From Sphingomonadaceae bacterium 3R27C6 (GTDB taxonomy: Bacteria > Pseudomonadota > Alphaproteobacteria > Sphingomonadales > Sphingomonadaceae), in assembly GCA_005503215.1 (NCBI GenBank), contig SCNS01000003.1:217001-281000 (forward strand): a stretch of 64,000 nucleotides of DNA. The letters are read 5' to 3'. A program made the position numbers and the translations under genes. Below are positions 34,261-43,575 of the stretch, in pieces (position 1 is the first letter of the stretch; every line of letters starts with the position of its first letter). Below the pieces are notes generated by a model. It saw nothing but the letters and a program-made list of their open reading frames with translations. It did no database searches and had not been told where the DNA came from.

Positions 34261-35142
34261 TCAGCCCGCGCGGAGCTCTGCGCCCCGCCGCCCCAGCGCC
34301 GCCTGAAAGGTATTGAGCAGCAGGCACGCGATCGTCATCGGTCCGACGCCGCCCGGCACCGGCGTGATCGCTCCGGCAACCACCGCGGCTTCTTCGAACG
34401 CCACGTCACCGACGAGGCGCTTTTCGCCGTCGCTTGTTACGATGCGGTTGATCCCGACATCGATGACGATCGCGCCGGGCTTGATCCATTCTGCGCGGAC
34501 AAGCCGCGGCTTACCCACCGCTACCACGACGATGTCGGCGCGCTTGCAGATTGCGGGCAGCCCGACCGTCTTGATATGGGCGACCGTCACCGTGCAGCCC
34601 GCCGAAAGCAGAAGGTCAGCCATGGGCTTGCCGACGATGTTCGACATGCCGATGACCACGGCATCGAGCCCTTCAATGTTTGAACGGACCGTTTCGATCA
34701 GAAACATCGCGCCCATCGGGGTACAGGGGATAATCCCGCCGGCGCCCGTTACGCGTTCGCCGACGTTGGTCGGATGAAAGCCGTCCACGTCCTTGGCAGG
34801 GTGCACGGCCCTCAGCACTTTGGTAACGTCGATCTGCCTAGGCAGCGGCAGCTGGATCAGGATACCGTCAGTATCGGGATCATGGTTCAGCTGGTCGACC
34901 AGCGCCAGAAGTTCGGCTTCACTAATGCTCGAGTCGAGTCGATGTTCGACGGAATCGATGCCGACCGATCGGGCCGCCCGGCTCTTGCTGCGGACATAGG
35001 TGTGGCTGGCCGGGTCGTCTCCGACCAGGATCACGCCAAGGCGCGGCACCACCCCGGAAACGGCAAGCGCCTCGACCTTGACCTTGAGTTCGTCGTTCAG
35101 GCGCCGCGCGAGCGCGGCGCCGTCGATCAGCGCGGCCGCCAT
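34261..35142 (-). CDS. folD: Bifunctional methylene-THF dehydrogenase/methenyl-THF cyclohydrolase
   Basis: 293 residues from the ATG at 35142; longer frames overlap purU. FolD signatures: ASHTYVRSKSRAARSVGI with the Tyr/Lys pair, DGILIQLPLPRQID, PCTPMGAM, VIGMSNIVGKPMADLL and the C-terminal PVPGGVGPMTIACLL. It oxidises 5,10-methylene-THF, the one-carbon product of sarcosine oxidase, to 10-formyl-THF. Last gene of the sox operon, 1 base after purU, so it is a pathway-specific copy. Confidence 0.95.
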   Translation of the reverse strand: MAAALIDGAALARRLNDELKVKVEALAVSGVVPRLGVILVGDDPASHTYVRSKSRAARSVGIDSVEHRLDSSISEAELLALVDQLNHDPDTDGILIQLPLPRQIDVTKVLRAVHPAKDVDGFHPTNVGERVTGAGGIIPCTPMGAMFLIETVRSNIEGLDAVVIGMSNIVGKPMADLLLSAGCTVTVAHIKTVGLPAICKRADIVVVAVGKPRLVRAEWIKPGAIVIDVGINRIVTSDGEKRLVGDVAFEEAAVVAGAITPVPGGVGPMTIACLLLNTFQAALGRRGAELRAG

Positions 35143-35143
35143 A

Positions 35144-35998
35144 TCAGTCCCTGAACACCACGGTAGTCGATCCGTTGAGCAATGCGCGGCCCTCAAGGTG
35201 GAACGACAGCGCACGCGCGAGCACGCGGCGCTCGATATCGCGCCCCTTGCGCACCAGATCGTCGGGACTGTCGGAATGGCTGACGCGTTCGACGTCCTGC
35301 TCGACGATCGGCCCTTCATCGAGGTCGGCGGTGACATAATGGGCGGTCGCACCGATCAGCTTCACGCCGCGACTGTGCGCCTGATGATAGGGCTTGGCCC
35401 CCTTGAAACCCGGCAGAAAACTGTGGTGGATGTTGATGCAACGCCCGGATAGATAGGCCGCCATCTCGTCGGACAGAATCTGCATGTAACGCGCGAGTAC
35501 GACCAGATCGACCTGCTCCGCCTCCACGAGTTCGCGGATCTGACGTTCCTGATCGGCCTTCGTCTCCTTGGTGACCGGCAAATAGTGAAAGGGGATCGAT
35601 CCGAAATCCGCCGGACCGAATACCTCACGCGGATGGTTCGACACAATTCCGGCAATATCCATCTTTAACTCGCCGATGCGCCAGCGGTACAGGAGATCGA
35701 CGAGGCAATGATCGAACTTCGACACCAGCAACAGGACCCGCTGACGGACGCTGTCGCGGCGAAGATCCCATTGCATGCCAAGGTCATTCGCCAGCTTGCC
35801 GAGATCCGATTGCAGCGCCGCTTCGCTAGCGGGTGCGAGGTCGAATACGACCCGCATGAAAAAGCTGGCCGTTGTCGTGTCATCATACTGATCGGCTTCG
35901 AGAATGTCGCCGTTCGCCCGGAAAATTGCGGTCGAAATCTTGGACACGATCCCGCGCTGATTGGGACACGACATGGTGAGGATGAATTTCTCGGTCAT
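35144..35998 (-). CDS. purU: Formyltetrahydrofolate deformylase
   Basis: 284 residues. N-terminal ACT domain ([22 protein letters not shown]) and C-terminal formyltransferase-like domain with [19 protein letters not shown] (Asn and His of the active site), [20 protein letters not shown] (catalytic Asp). It frees formate and THF from 10-formyl-THF, so the methyl carbon of sarcosine leaves as formate. Between soxG and folD on the same strand, in the order found in many sarcosine oxidase operons. Confidence 0.95.
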   Translation of the reverse strand: MTEKFILTMSCPNQRGIVSKISTAIFRANGDILEADQYDDTTTASFFMRVVFDLAPASEAALQSDLGKLANDLGMQWDLRRDSVRQRVLLLVSKFDHCLVDLLYRWRIGELKMDIAGIVSNHPREVFGPADFGSIPFHYLPVTKETKADQERQIRELVEAEQVDLVVLARYMQILSDEMAAYLSGRCINIHHSFLPGFKGAKPYHQAHSRGVKLIGATAHYVTADLDEGPIVEQDVERVSHSDSPDDLVRKGRDIERRVLARALSFHLEGRALLNGSTTVVFRD

Positions 35999-36031
35999 GA
36001 TACCTTCGTTTCAAACCATGGATAAATGGCG

Positions 36032-36562
36032 TTAGCGCCCGACCGCGATGCCCTCCGCTGCAGCCGCGGCACTGAACCAGTGCCAGAAGCTGCCCGCAAA
36101 ACTTCGCGGGACGGCGACGCCCAGTGTGCCCGAAGAGGCCCGCCAGGCGATCAAATTGATATGGGCGATGACGCTGCAGACGCAGTCTCCGTCAGACGCG
36201 AGGGCGGTTTCCAGATCGACAAAGATGCCTTTCTGCAAGACGCGCATCGCCGCAGGACCGTGCAGTTTGAGCAAGGCGTAGCCGTCGCCCTGATCAAAGG
36301 TCGCGGCCGCATTGTCCAGGCCTGGATGCGACCCTTCGCACAGCGTCAGCCATGTTCCGGGACCGGTTTTCAATACCGTTGCTCCGGGCGCCCCGCGCGC
36401 GAAAGCCGCAAGCGCCGCGCCCGTGTCGTCTTCGGCGCCGCGATATGCCATCGTCGCTACGGTCTGGTGGACATGCAAGGCCTCGACCCGCAGCCCGAAC
36501 GGATGTGCAGTCGGCAGGTCGGCGAGAATGGTATCGAAAGCGGAAAGCTGATGGTCAGGCAC
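36032..36562 (-). CDS. soxG: Sarcosine oxidase, gamma subunit
   Basis: 176 residues from a GTG (36560-36562) that overlaps the last codons of soxA; a longer frame through soxA is spurious. SoxG features: LRVEALHVHQTVATMAYRG, KTGPGTWLTLCEG, LLKLHGPAAMRVLQKGIFVDL, and the end NLIAWRASSGTLGVAVPRSFAGSFWHWF. It is the small scaffold subunit of the heterotetrameric enzyme. The non-ATG start and overlap suggest translational coupling to soxA. Confidence 0.9.
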   Translation of the reverse strand: MPDHQLSAFDTILADLPTAHPFGLRVEALHVHQTVATMAYRGAEDDTGAALAAFARGAPGATVLKTGPGTWLTLCEGSHPGLDNAAATFDQGDGYALLKLHGPAAMRVLQKGIFVDLETALASDGDCVCSVIAHINLIAWRASSGTLGVAVPRSFAGSFWHWFSAAAAAEGIAVGR

Positions 36563-39470
36563 GAAGGCGTTCCCCCGCTGCGTCGAAAAAGACCGGGCTA
36601 CACACTTCGACCTCGATGCAGGTTCCCCGCACCGGCGATGCGGCGGCGATGGTTTCGCCGATACGCTCAGGTCCATGCTCCAACAGGCCGAGAGCAATCC
36701 AATGATCGAACACGCCCGAGTAGGCCACGGAGGTGATATGCCCCTGGCTTTCGCTCGCCACCTGCGCCGCTCCTTTCCGGAATAGATGCGATCCGGCGCT
36801 AAACCGCTGCGCGGGATCGACCGGCTTCAAACCGACGAGCATCTGCCGGCCCGGATCGACGAGCGCGGGCCTTTCGGCCATCGCCCGGCCGATGAAATCC
36901 TTTTTCTTCGAGAGCATGCGCCCGAGCCCGAGATCGTGTGCAGTCACTTGCCCGTTGAGGTCGCCGCCCGCCACATGCCCCTTTTCGATGCGCAGAATAC
37001 CAAGCGCCTCAAGCCCATAGGGGGTGCAGCCATAGGCCCGGCCCAGCAACGCTAGTGCGCGAACAAGCGCATCGCCATGGTTGGTCGGTACTGCGATTTC
37101 ATAGGCGAGTTCGCCCGAAAAGCTGAGGCGGAAGAGCCGCATCGGAATGCCGTTCCATTCCCCGGCGAGCGCCGCCATGAACGGAAAGGCTTCGTTCGAC
37201 AGGTCAATGGCGGGCAGCAGATCCTGAAGTAATGCGCGCGACAGCGGACCGGCGACCGCAATCTGCGCCCAGCCTTCGGTAATCGAACAGGCATGGGCTT
37301 TGAGGCCCGGCCAGATCACCTGCAGCGCGAAATCGATGTGCCGCATCACGGCGACGGCGTTCACTGTCGTGGTAGTAATGACGAACCGATTGTCGTCGAG
37401 GCGCGCGACCGTACCGTCGTCGAACACGAAGCCATCCTCGCGCAGCATCACGCCATAGCGGCATTTGCCGACGGGCAGCGTCGACATCATATTGCCATAG
37501 AGCCGGTCGAGCAGCATCGCGGCGTCGGGACCCACAATCTCGATCTTGCCGAGCGTCGACACGTCGCAGATGCCGACCGTCGATCGCACCGCCTTCGCTT
37601 CGCGAACCGCACTCGCCAACCAATCCTTGTCGCCCGGCCGGGTGAACCATTGGGCCCTTTTCCACAGTCCCGCATTGACGAAGCTCGCGCCGTTTTCCGC
37701 CGCCCAGCGATGCGTCGGCGTCAGCCGTGTGGGCTTGAGATGCTCGCCGCGGTGCACACCCGCAAGCGCGCCGATAGCCACGGGCGTATGCGGCGGGCGC
37801 GCTGCGATCGTACCGATCGCAGCCATCCCCGCATCGCGATGCTGCGCGAGAACGGCATGGCCGAGGACCTGTCCCGCCTTGCCCTGGTCGGTCGCCATGC
37901 CCAGCGTCGTATAACGCTTGAGATGTTCGACCGAACGATAGCCTTCGCGGTCGGCGAGCAGGACGTCGTCGACCGTCACATCATGCTGAAAGTCGACAAA
38001 GGATTTCTGACCGCTGTCGCTGACGACATGGGGCGATGCTTGCGCCGAGACCACCATCGGCTGCGCGGCCGCCGCCGCATCGCAGATCCGACGCGCCGCA
38101 GCTTCGCCGCTCGCCATTGCGTCGGCGAGCGACAAGGCACCGTCGGCCGCGCCTGCAAACATCATCCCGCCCGGAAGCGTACCCTGCCGGAACGCCTGGA
38201 GCGTATCGCACCAGTCGGGCCGCTTGCCCAGATGGCTCGCAAAACCGACATTCGGGTTCCAGCCGCCCGCCATGCCCAGAAGGTCGACGGCCATGCGCTC
38301 CATGCCACCGTCGAAACGGCGCACCTCGATCGCCTTCAGGCTCCTGCCAAAGGTGCGCACCACCTCGCCCGCAATGACGGGGGCAAACGCCACGTCCCTG
38401 GTCGGCTGGCCGCGCGCATCGATGATCGCGGCGATCTCGACACCCGCGGCGGCGAGGTCCGCCGCCACGTCATATCCCGTGTCGCAGACAGTAAAGATCG
38501 CTACGCGCTTGCCCGGCGCGACCGCATAGCGATTGACATAGGTCTGGATCGCCGATGCCATCATCACGCCCGGACGGTCGTTGCCGCCAAAGGCGATCGG
38601 CCGCTCGGTCGCGCCCGTCGCAAAAATCGCCTGCGCCGCGACGATCTTCCAGTAACGCTGACGCGGCTGCCCGTCGGCTGTGATCGGCAAATGGTCGGAC
38701 ACGCGCTCGACCGCACCGAAGCTGTTGCCATCATAGGCGCCGAACAGGCTTGTCCGCGTCAGGATCGTCACCCGGTCGTTCGCGGCCAGCTCGCGCAGCG
38801 CCGCAGCAGCCCACGCCGTCCCCGATTGTCCGCCGACCTCGTGGCGTTCCGAAAGCAATCGACCGCCCACCCGGCTGTCATTTTCGACCAGCAGGACGCG
38901 AAGGCCGCTCCGCGCCGCCGACAACGCAGCCGACAGACCGGCCGGCCCCGAGCCGACGACCAGCAGGTCCGCAAAGGCGTGGCTGCGATCATAGCTGTCG
39001 GGATCGGCTTGGCCGCTCAGGCGCCCGAGTCCCGCCGCGCGGCGGATCAGCGGCTCATAAAGACGCTCCCACAGGGCCGCAGGCCACATGAAGGTCTTGT
39101 AATAGAAGCCGGCGACAAAGATCTTCGAGAACAGCCCGTTTACCGCCATCAGATCGAAACTCGGGCTGGGCCAGCAATTCTGGCTTTGCGCCTCCAGGCC
39201 ATCGAACAGCTCGACCGACGGCGCGCGGCAATTGGGCTCGGCGCGCGCACCGCCACGCAGCGTCACCAGCGCGTTGGGCTCGTCGATCCCATCGGTCAGG
39301 ATGCCGCGCGCGCGGTGATATTTGAACGACCGGCCGACGATCCGGACACCATTCGCTAGAAGCGCCGACGCCAGCGTATCGCCTGCGAAGCCAGTCAGCG
39401 CCCGGCCGTCGAAGCGAAAGTCGACCGCCTTGGTGCGATCGATCAGGCCGCCCGCCTGAAGGCGCGTCAT
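36555..39470 (-). CDS. soxA: Sarcosine oxidase, alpha subunit
   Basis: 971 residues, normal for the heterotetrameric enzyme. Ferredoxin-like N-terminal region (AVDFRFDGRALTGFAGDTLASALLANGV), the NAD-binding Rossmann motif LLVVGSGPAGLSAALSAARSGLRVLLVE, a second pyridine-nucleotide domain, then the C-terminal aminomethyltransferase (GCV_T) domain from about residue 590 that binds THF. Together with SoxB it oxidises sarcosine to glycine and passes the C1 unit to THF as 5,10-methylene-THF. Its start overlaps the soxD stop by 4 bases. Confidence 0.95.
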   Translation of the reverse strand: MTRLQAGGLIDRTKAVDFRFDGRALTGFAGDTLASALLANGVRIVGRSFKYHRARGILTDGIDEPNALVTLRGGARAEPNCRAPSVELFDGLEAQSQNCWPSPSFDLMAVNGLFSKIFVAGFYYKTFMWPAALWERLYEPLIRRAAGLGRLSGQADPDSYDRSHAFADLLVVGSGPAGLSAALSAARSGLRVLLVENDSRVGGRLLSERHEVGGQSGTAWAAAALRELAANDRVTILTRTSLFGAYDGNSFGAVERVSDHLPITADGQPRQRYWKIVAAQAIFATGATERPIAFGGNDRPGVMMASAIQTYVNRYAVAPGKRVAIFTVCDTGYDVAADLAAAGVEIAAIIDARGQPTRDVAFAPVIAGEVVRTFGRSLKAIEVRRFDGGMERMAVDLLGMAGGWNPNVGFASHLGKRPDWCDTLQAFRQGTLPGGMMFAGAADGALSLADAMASGEAAARRICDAAAAAQPMVVSAQASPHVVSDSGQKSFVDFQHDVTVDDVLLADREGYRSVEHLKRYTTLGMATDQGKAGQVLGHAVLAQHRDAGMAAIGTIAARPPHTPVAIGALAGVHRGEHLKPTRLTPTHRWAAENGASFVNAGLWKRAQWFTRPGDKDWLASAVREAKAVRSTVGICDVSTLGKIEIVGPDAAMLLDRLYGNMMSTLPVGKCRYGVMLREDGFVFDDGTVARLDDNRFVITTTTVNAVAVMRHIDFALQVIWPGLKAHACSITEGWAQIAVAGPLSRALLQDLLPAIDLSNEAFPFMAALAGEWNGIPMRLFRLSFSGELAYEIAVPTNHGDALVRALALLGRAYGCTPYGLEALGILRIEKGHVAGGDLNGQVTAHDLGLGRMLSKKKDFIGRAMAERPALVDPGRQMLVGLKPVDPAQRFSAGSHLFRKGAAQVASESQGHITSVAYSGVFDHWIALGLLEHGPERIGETIAAASPVRGTCIEVEVCSPVFFDAAGERLRA

Positions 39471-39727
39471 CGCCCCTGCTCCGATGCCAGCGTCACCGAC
39501 AGAAAATCATGCGTTCGCGTGTCGCGTTCAACGAGCAGCCAGCTTCGGCAACCTGCGGCATGATACCAATGCTCTTTCTGCGGCCCGGCGGGATTGATGC
39601 GCCCATAGACATGGTCGGCGAACGCGACGTTTCCCTCTTCATAGTCGGGACGAGGCGTCGGCGCCTCGCCACGGAAATAGAATTCGCTGCTGTCGCGTAG
39701 CCCGCAATGCGGGCAGGAGATGATCAT
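39467..39727 (-). CDS. soxD: Sarcosine oxidase, delta subunit (zinc-binding)
   Basis: 86 residues from the ATG at 39727 (MIISCPHCGLRD). CPHC at residues 5-8 and the later HAAGC provide a Cys3His zinc site as in known SoxD. DHVYGRINPAGPQKEHWYHAAGCRSWL is the family core. It bridges the subunits of the complex. 10 bases after soxB, overlapping soxA. Confidence 0.93.
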   Translation of the reverse strand: MIISCPHCGLRDSSEFYFRGEAPTPRPDYEEGNVAFADHVYGRINPAGPQKEHWYHAAGCRSWLLVERDTRTHDFLSVTLASEQGR

Positions 39728-39737
39728 CGCGACGCCC

Positions 39738-41000
39738 TCACTGCAGATTGGCCTGGGCGCCCGCGCCCTTTTCATCGATCAGTTGCCCGCTCGCGAAGCG
39801 ATCGAGCCGATAGCTGGCAGCGACCGGATGCGGCTCGTCGCGGGCCAGCAGATGTGCAAAGCACCAGCCCGACGCCGGCGTCGCCTTGAAGCCGCCGTAG
39901 CACCAGCCACCGTTGAGATAGAGGCCCGGCACCGGCGTCCGGTCGATGATCGGCGACCCGTCGAGCGTCATGTCCATGATGCCGCCCCACGAGCGTAACA
40001 CCCGGGCGCGGCCGACCATCGGCATGATGGCCATCGCCTCCTCGCAGACATCCTCGACGATCGAAAGGTTTCCGCGCTGCGCGTAGCTGTTGTACCCGTC
40101 GAGGTCGCCACCGAACACCAGCCCGCCCTTGTCGGACTGGCTGATGTAGAAATGCCCGGCGCCGAACGTGATCACACCGGGGATGACAGGCTTCAGCCCC
40201 TCGCTCACGAACGCCTGAAGCACATGACTCTCGATCGGCAGGCGCAGATCCGCGAATGACGCCACCCGCGACGTATTGCCCGCAACCGCCATCCCGACCT
40301 TGCCCGTGAGTATTTTGCCGCGGCTCGTTTCGACGCCGGTCACCCGGCCGCCGGCATCGCGAACGAAGCCGGTGACTTCGCAATTCTGGATGATGTCGAC
40401 GCCGCGATCCGACGCGCCGCGTGCAAAGCCCCAGACGACGCCGTCATGCCGCGCGGTACCCGCCCGCTTTTGCAACAGCCCCCCGAAAATGGGAAAACGC
40501 GCATTGTCGAAGTCAAGGAACGGCGCCATGCGGCGCACCTCGGCCGGGTCCAGCAAGTCCGCATCGACGCCTTGAAGACGCATCGCGTTGCCGCGCCGTT
40601 CGAAAGCGTCGCGCTGCTCGTCCGAGTGGCAGAGGTTCAGGATACCGCGCTGGCTGACCATCGCATTATAGTTGAGGTCCTGCTCCAGGCCTTCCCACAA
40701 CTTCAGCGAATGCTCGTAAAAGGGAATATTGCCCGGCAGCAGATAGTTGGAACGGACGATCGTGGTGTTACGCCCGGCGTTGCCGCCGCCGATCCAGCCC
40801 TTTTCGATAACGGCCACATTGGTGATGCCGAAATTCCTGGCGAGATAGTAGGCCGTGGCAAGGCCGTGGCCGCCACCGCCGATGACGATGACGTCATAGC
40901 GCTCCTTCGGCGCCGCATCGCGCCACGCGGGCTTCCAGCCGCGGTGCCCCGTGAGCGCGTGACGCGCGAGCGTGAACAGGGAGTAGCGTTGCCGTTCCAT
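39738..41000 (-). CDS. soxB: Sarcosine oxidase, beta subunit
   Basis: 420 residues. The DAO-type FAD domain has DVIVIGGGGHGLATAYYLARNFG and EKGWIGGGNAGRNTTIVRSNYL. RAGTARHDGVVWGFARGA includes the His to which FMN is covalently attached in the family. C-terminal GLYLNGGWCYGGFKATPASGW completes the active site. This subunit carries the oxidation of sarcosine. First gene of soxBDAG-purU-folD. Confidence 0.95.
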   Translation of the reverse strand: MERQRYSLFTLARHALTGHRGWKPAWRDAAPKERYDVIVIGGGGHGLATAYYLARNFGITNVAVIEKGWIGGGNAGRNTTIVRSNYLLPGNIPFYEHSLKLWEGLEQDLNYNAMVSQRGILNLCHSDEQRDAFERRGNAMRLQGVDADLLDPAEVRRMAPFLDFDNARFPIFGGLLQKRAGTARHDGVVWGFARGASDRGVDIIQNCEVTGFVRDAGGRVTGVETSRGKILTGKVGMAVAGNTSRVASFADLRLPIESHVLQAFVSEGLKPVIPGVITFGAGHFYISQSDKGGLVFGGDLDGYNSYAQRGNLSIVEDVCEEAMAIMPMVGRARVLRSWGGIMDMTLDGSPIIDRTPVPGLYLNGGWCYGGFKATPASGWCFAHLLARDEPHPVAASYRLDRFASGQLIDEKGAGAQANLQ

Positions 41001-41043
41001 CAGAAGGAATTTACGCTTTGCTGCCCGGCGCCGCTTGTCTTAT

Positions 41044-41072
41044 AGCGACATGATATTGCCTAACAGCGACAT
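41044..41072. promoter_or_regulatory. Pair of direct repeats between soxB and its regulator
   Basis: AGCGACAT occurs at 41044-41051 and again at 41065-41072, exactly 21 bases (two helical turns) apart, in the 83-base divergent region. Direct repeats at this spacing are the usual binding pattern of AraC-family dimers such as the regulator encoded next to it. Confidence 0.6.
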
Positions 41073-41083
41073 TGGAGAGATAT

Positions 41084-42055
41084 TTGCCTACCCGGCTCGG
41101 CTATCTGCTCATCGACGGCTTTGCTCTCATGTCTTACGCGCCGGTCATCGAGCCCTTTCGCGCCGCTAACCGCCTGTCGGGCGAGGACCATTACATCTGG
41201 CGTCACTATTCCGTCGACGGAAGACCGGCGCTGGCCTCGAACGGCGTAACCCTGGCAGTCGACGGTTCGGTTGAATCGATGGGCGACATCGACATGCTGT
41301 TCGTCTGTGCAGGCGGCAACCCCGCATTGTTCCGGGACAAAGGCACATTTGCCCAACTCCGGCGTGCCGCACGCTTCGGGGTGCGGCTGGTGGGCGTATC
41401 GGGAGGTCCCTTCATACTCGCAAGGGCAGGATTACTCGACGGCTATCGCTGCACCATTCACTGGGAGCACGAGGCCGCCTTCCTTGAAACCTTTGCCGCG
41501 CCACGGCTTGAACGCGGCCTGTTCGTTCTCGACCGCGATCGCACAACCTGCGCTGGCGGCCTGGCAGGGCTTGATCTGGCGGTCACGCTGATCTCCCGGG
41601 ATTTCGGCCCAAGGCTGGCACGCCGGGTAAGCGACTGGTATATTCAAGCCGAGCAGCGCCAAGGAGGCGGCGCGCAACGGCCCGATCCCGGACAGCGATA
41701 CCGGATATCCAGCGAAGGCTTGGGCCGCGCACTGTCGGCGATGGAAGAGAATCTCGGCGAGCCACTTGATCGGTCTTCACTCGCTTCGGTCGCGAAAATG
41801 TCGGTCCGGCAATTGGAACGCCTGTTTGCCGCCCAACTGGGAACGACGATCGCGGTTCATTATCGAGCTTTGAGACTGGAGAGAGCCCGTCGCCTGTTGG
41901 CCGAAACCGGCATGACGGTTGCCGAGGTGGCTACGGCATCAGGATTCGCAAACGGGAGCCACTTCTCGCGGGAATATAGGCGGCACTTTTCCATGCCGCC
42001 ATCGGCATCGCGCAGTGGATCCATTGCAGGGCAAATGCACCCGTTGGCGATATAA
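41084..42055 (+). CDS. GlxA-family AraC-type regulator, SouR/GbdR-like
   Basis: 323 residues from a TTG at 41084 (PTRLGYLLIDGFALMSYAP), chosen for GGAGAG 5-6 bases upstream and for the match to GlxA N-termini; a TTG 12 bases earlier is the alternative. N-terminal DJ-1/PfpI-like domain (FVCAGGNPALF, GVSGGPFILARAGLLDG, RTTCAGGLAGLDLAV), C-terminal double HTH (VAKMSVRQLERLFAAQLG and VAEVATASGFANGSHFSREYRRHF). Regulators of this type sense sarcosine or glycine betaine in pseudomonads. Divergent from soxB, it is the likely activator of the sox operon. Confidence 0.88.
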   Translation: MPTRLGYLLIDGFALMSYAPVIEPFRAANRLSGEDHYIWRHYSVDGRPALASNGVTLAVDGSVESMGDIDMLFVCAGGNPALFRDKGTFAQLRRAARFGVRLVGVSGGPFILARAGLLDGYRCTIHWEHEAAFLETFAAPRLERGLFVLDRDRTTCAGGLAGLDLAVTLISRDFGPRLARRVSDWYIQAEQRQGGGAQRPDPGQRYRISSEGLGRALSAMEENLGEPLDRSSLASVAKMSVRQLERLFAAQLGTTIAVHYRALRLERARRLLAETGMTVAEVATASGFANGSHFSREYRRHFSMPPSASRSGSIAGQMHPLAI

Positions 42056-42290
42056 TGTCCTCGCTCGTTCTCGCTCACGCGAGCCAGCGAGACACATGCT
42101 TCCGACGAGGCTTGCGCATTAGCAGCCGAAGCATTCGAGCCGAACGACCTTGTGAACCTGACGATCGCGATTGCGGCGATGAGCGCCTTCAACAGGCTGA
42201 GCGTACCATTCCGTCTTCCGGTTGTGGCCGTTTCCAGACTGTCCGCTTCCGGACTAAGAATGAAAGAAGCAGATATTGAGATCCGCTAAG
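42056..42290 (+). pseudogene. Remnant of an AhpD/carboxymuconolactone-decarboxylase-family gene, C-terminal end only
   Basis: Reading on in the regulator's frame directly after its stop gives about 78 codons to a TAA at 42288-42290. The stretch LTRASETHASDEACALAAEA then FEPNDLVNLTIAIAAMSAFN and RLSVPFR matches the C-terminal part of AhpD-type proteins (usual pattern: L-T-x-A-I-A-A-x-N-A-x-N-R-L). The N-terminal half with the CxxC active site is missing and no start codon or ribosome site is present. It marks a deletion junction between the regulator and the mer block. Confidence 0.65.
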
Positions 42291-42376
42291 GCGCCGTTCT
42301 TGCAAAAACCGACATGGGTCGGCGCTGCCTGACGTCGGCTAGCCGTCGGGAGACCGGCAACTACCTTGCACAGCGC

Positions 42377-42823
42377 TCATCCGCTCGCAGACGGATCGAT
42401 CGAGCCGAATAGTGTCTCCAGCAGGGGGCATTCCGGGGTCTTGCCATCCGCGCATCGCACGACGGTGTCGGCAAGCACCGACTCCATGGCCTGAAGATCC
42501 GCGATCTTGGTACGAATGTCGGTCAAATGGGCCGCGGCGACTTCGCGCGCTTCGGCGCACGGGCGATCGCGGTCCTCGGCCAACCGCAGCAGCGCGCGGA
42601 TCTCGTCCAGCGTGAAGCCCAGTTCCCGCGCGCGCCGCACAAAGCCGAGGCGCATGAGATGACCATGGCCATAGAGCCGGTGACCGCCGTCGCTGCGTGC
42701 AGGCGCGGGTAGCAGGCCTATTTTCTCATAGTAGCGGATGGTCTCGATGTTACACCCGGTGCGCCGCGACAGCATCCCGATTGGAAGCCGGGGCGCTGTG
42801 TCCTGCAGATTTTTCCGATCCAT
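42377..42823 (-). CDS. merR: Mercury-responsive MerR regulator
   Basis: 148 residues. Winged HTH with IGMLSRRTGCNIETIRYYEKIGLLPAPARSDGGHRLY and a long dimerisation helix. The three mercury-binding cysteines have the proteobacterial MerR pattern: RPCAEAREVA (Cys of the coiled coil), then VVRCADGKTPECPLL (two Cys nine apart). It represses merTPA without Hg(II) and activates by untwisting the 19-base spacer promoter found in the adjacent intergenic region. Divergent from merT. Confidence 0.92.
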   Translation of the reverse strand: MDRKNLQDTAPRLPIGMLSRRTGCNIETIRYYEKIGLLPAPARSDGGHRLYGHGHLMRLGFVRRARELGFTLDEIRALLRLAEDRDRPCAEAREVAAAHLTDIRTKIADLQAMESVLADTVVRCADGKTPECPLLETLFGSIDPSASG

Positions 42824-42836
42824 GATGAATTACCTC

Positions 42837-42867
42837 TTGAACCTGTAGCCACTACAGATCCTATCTA
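42837..42867 (+). promoter_or_regulatory. mer operator-promoter with 19-base spacer
   Basis: -35 TTGAAC at 42837-42842 and -10-like TATCTA at 42862-42867 are 19 bases apart. The spacer holds the perfect dyad CTGTAG-CCA-CTACAG (42843-42857), placed next to the -35 as in MerR-controlled promoters. Drives merTPA. Confidence 0.9.
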
Positions 42868-42897
42868 GGGTCAACAACGTGATTCGGAGAACAGAAA

Positions 42898-43269
42898 ATG
42901 ACTCAACCTGAAACGGCTTCCAAACGAGGTACGTGGGTTGCGATTGCCGCAGGAAGTCTCGGCGCGATTGGCGCAGCCTCGTGTTGCATCGTCCCGCTGG
43001 TGCTCTTCACTCTGGGCGTCAGTGGCGCATGGATCGGCAACCTGACCGCGCTCGCCCCCTATCAGCCCATCTTCCTGGCGGTGGCCATCGCCTTTCTGGC
43101 GGCCGGGTTCTGGCGGATCTACCGTCGACCACAGGCGGTATGCGCCGAGGGCGAATGCGGCACGCCTTCCTCCAACCGCCTGGCAAAGACGGCCTTGTGG
43201 CTTGCAACGGCGCTGATCGGACTCGCCGTCCTCTTCCCCTATCTCGCCCCCCTATTCCTCGAAGTTTGA
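42898..43269 (+). CDS. merT: Mercuric ion transporter MerT
   Basis: 123 residues with three hydrophobic helices. Vicinal C29-C30 lie in the first helix (GAASCCIVPLVLFTLGVSGAWIGNL), and the cytoplasmic pair C82/C87 (CAEGEC) follows helix 2. It takes Hg(II) from MerP and passes it to MerA. Starts 74 bases after the merR start on the other strand; 11 bases before merP. Confidence 0.92.
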   Translation: MTQPETASKRGTWVAIAAGSLGAIGAASCCIVPLVLFTLGVSGAWIGNLTALAPYQPIFLAVAIAFLAAGFWRIYRRPQAVCAEGECGTPSSNRLAKTALWLATALIGLAVLFPYLAPLFLEV

Positions 43270-43280
43270 ACAAGGAGACC

Positions 43281-43565
43281 ATGATGAAGAAGCTTACCCT
43301 GCTCGCGGCCGCGGCTGTGCTGTTCGCATCCGGCCCGGCCTTTGCCGCAATCCGGACCGTGACCCTGGCCGTCGAGAACATGACTTGCGCGACCTGCGGC
43401 CCCGTAGTCAAAAAGAGCCTGTCGCGCGTACCCGGCGTGACCGCCGTCGAAGTGTCAGCCGAAGCGCATACCGCGACCGTCACCTATGACGACGCCAAGG
43501 CCAGCACCAAGGCGTTGATCGCGGCGACCACCAACGCCGGCTACCCTTCGCAAGTCCGCAAGTGA
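43281..43565 (+). CDS. merP: Periplasmic mercury-binding protein MerP
   Basis: 94-95 residues (ATGATG; AAGGAGA upstream). Signal peptide ending ASGPAFA, then one HMA domain with the Hg-binding MTCATC (C36, C39) and the conserved GVTAVEVSAEAHTATVTYDD. It scavenges Hg(II) in the periplasm for MerT. Confidence 0.93.
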   Translation: MMKKLTLLAAAAVLFASGPAFAAIRTVTLAVENMTCATCGPVVKKSLSRVPGVTAVEVSAEAHTATVTYDDAKASTKALIAATTNAGYPSQVRK

Positions 43566-43575
43566 AAGCCGGATC

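Noticed and set aside
42055-42279. 74-codon frame over the AhpD remnant
   Set aside because: Wrong frame; the protein-like signal is in the frame one base later, which has no start.
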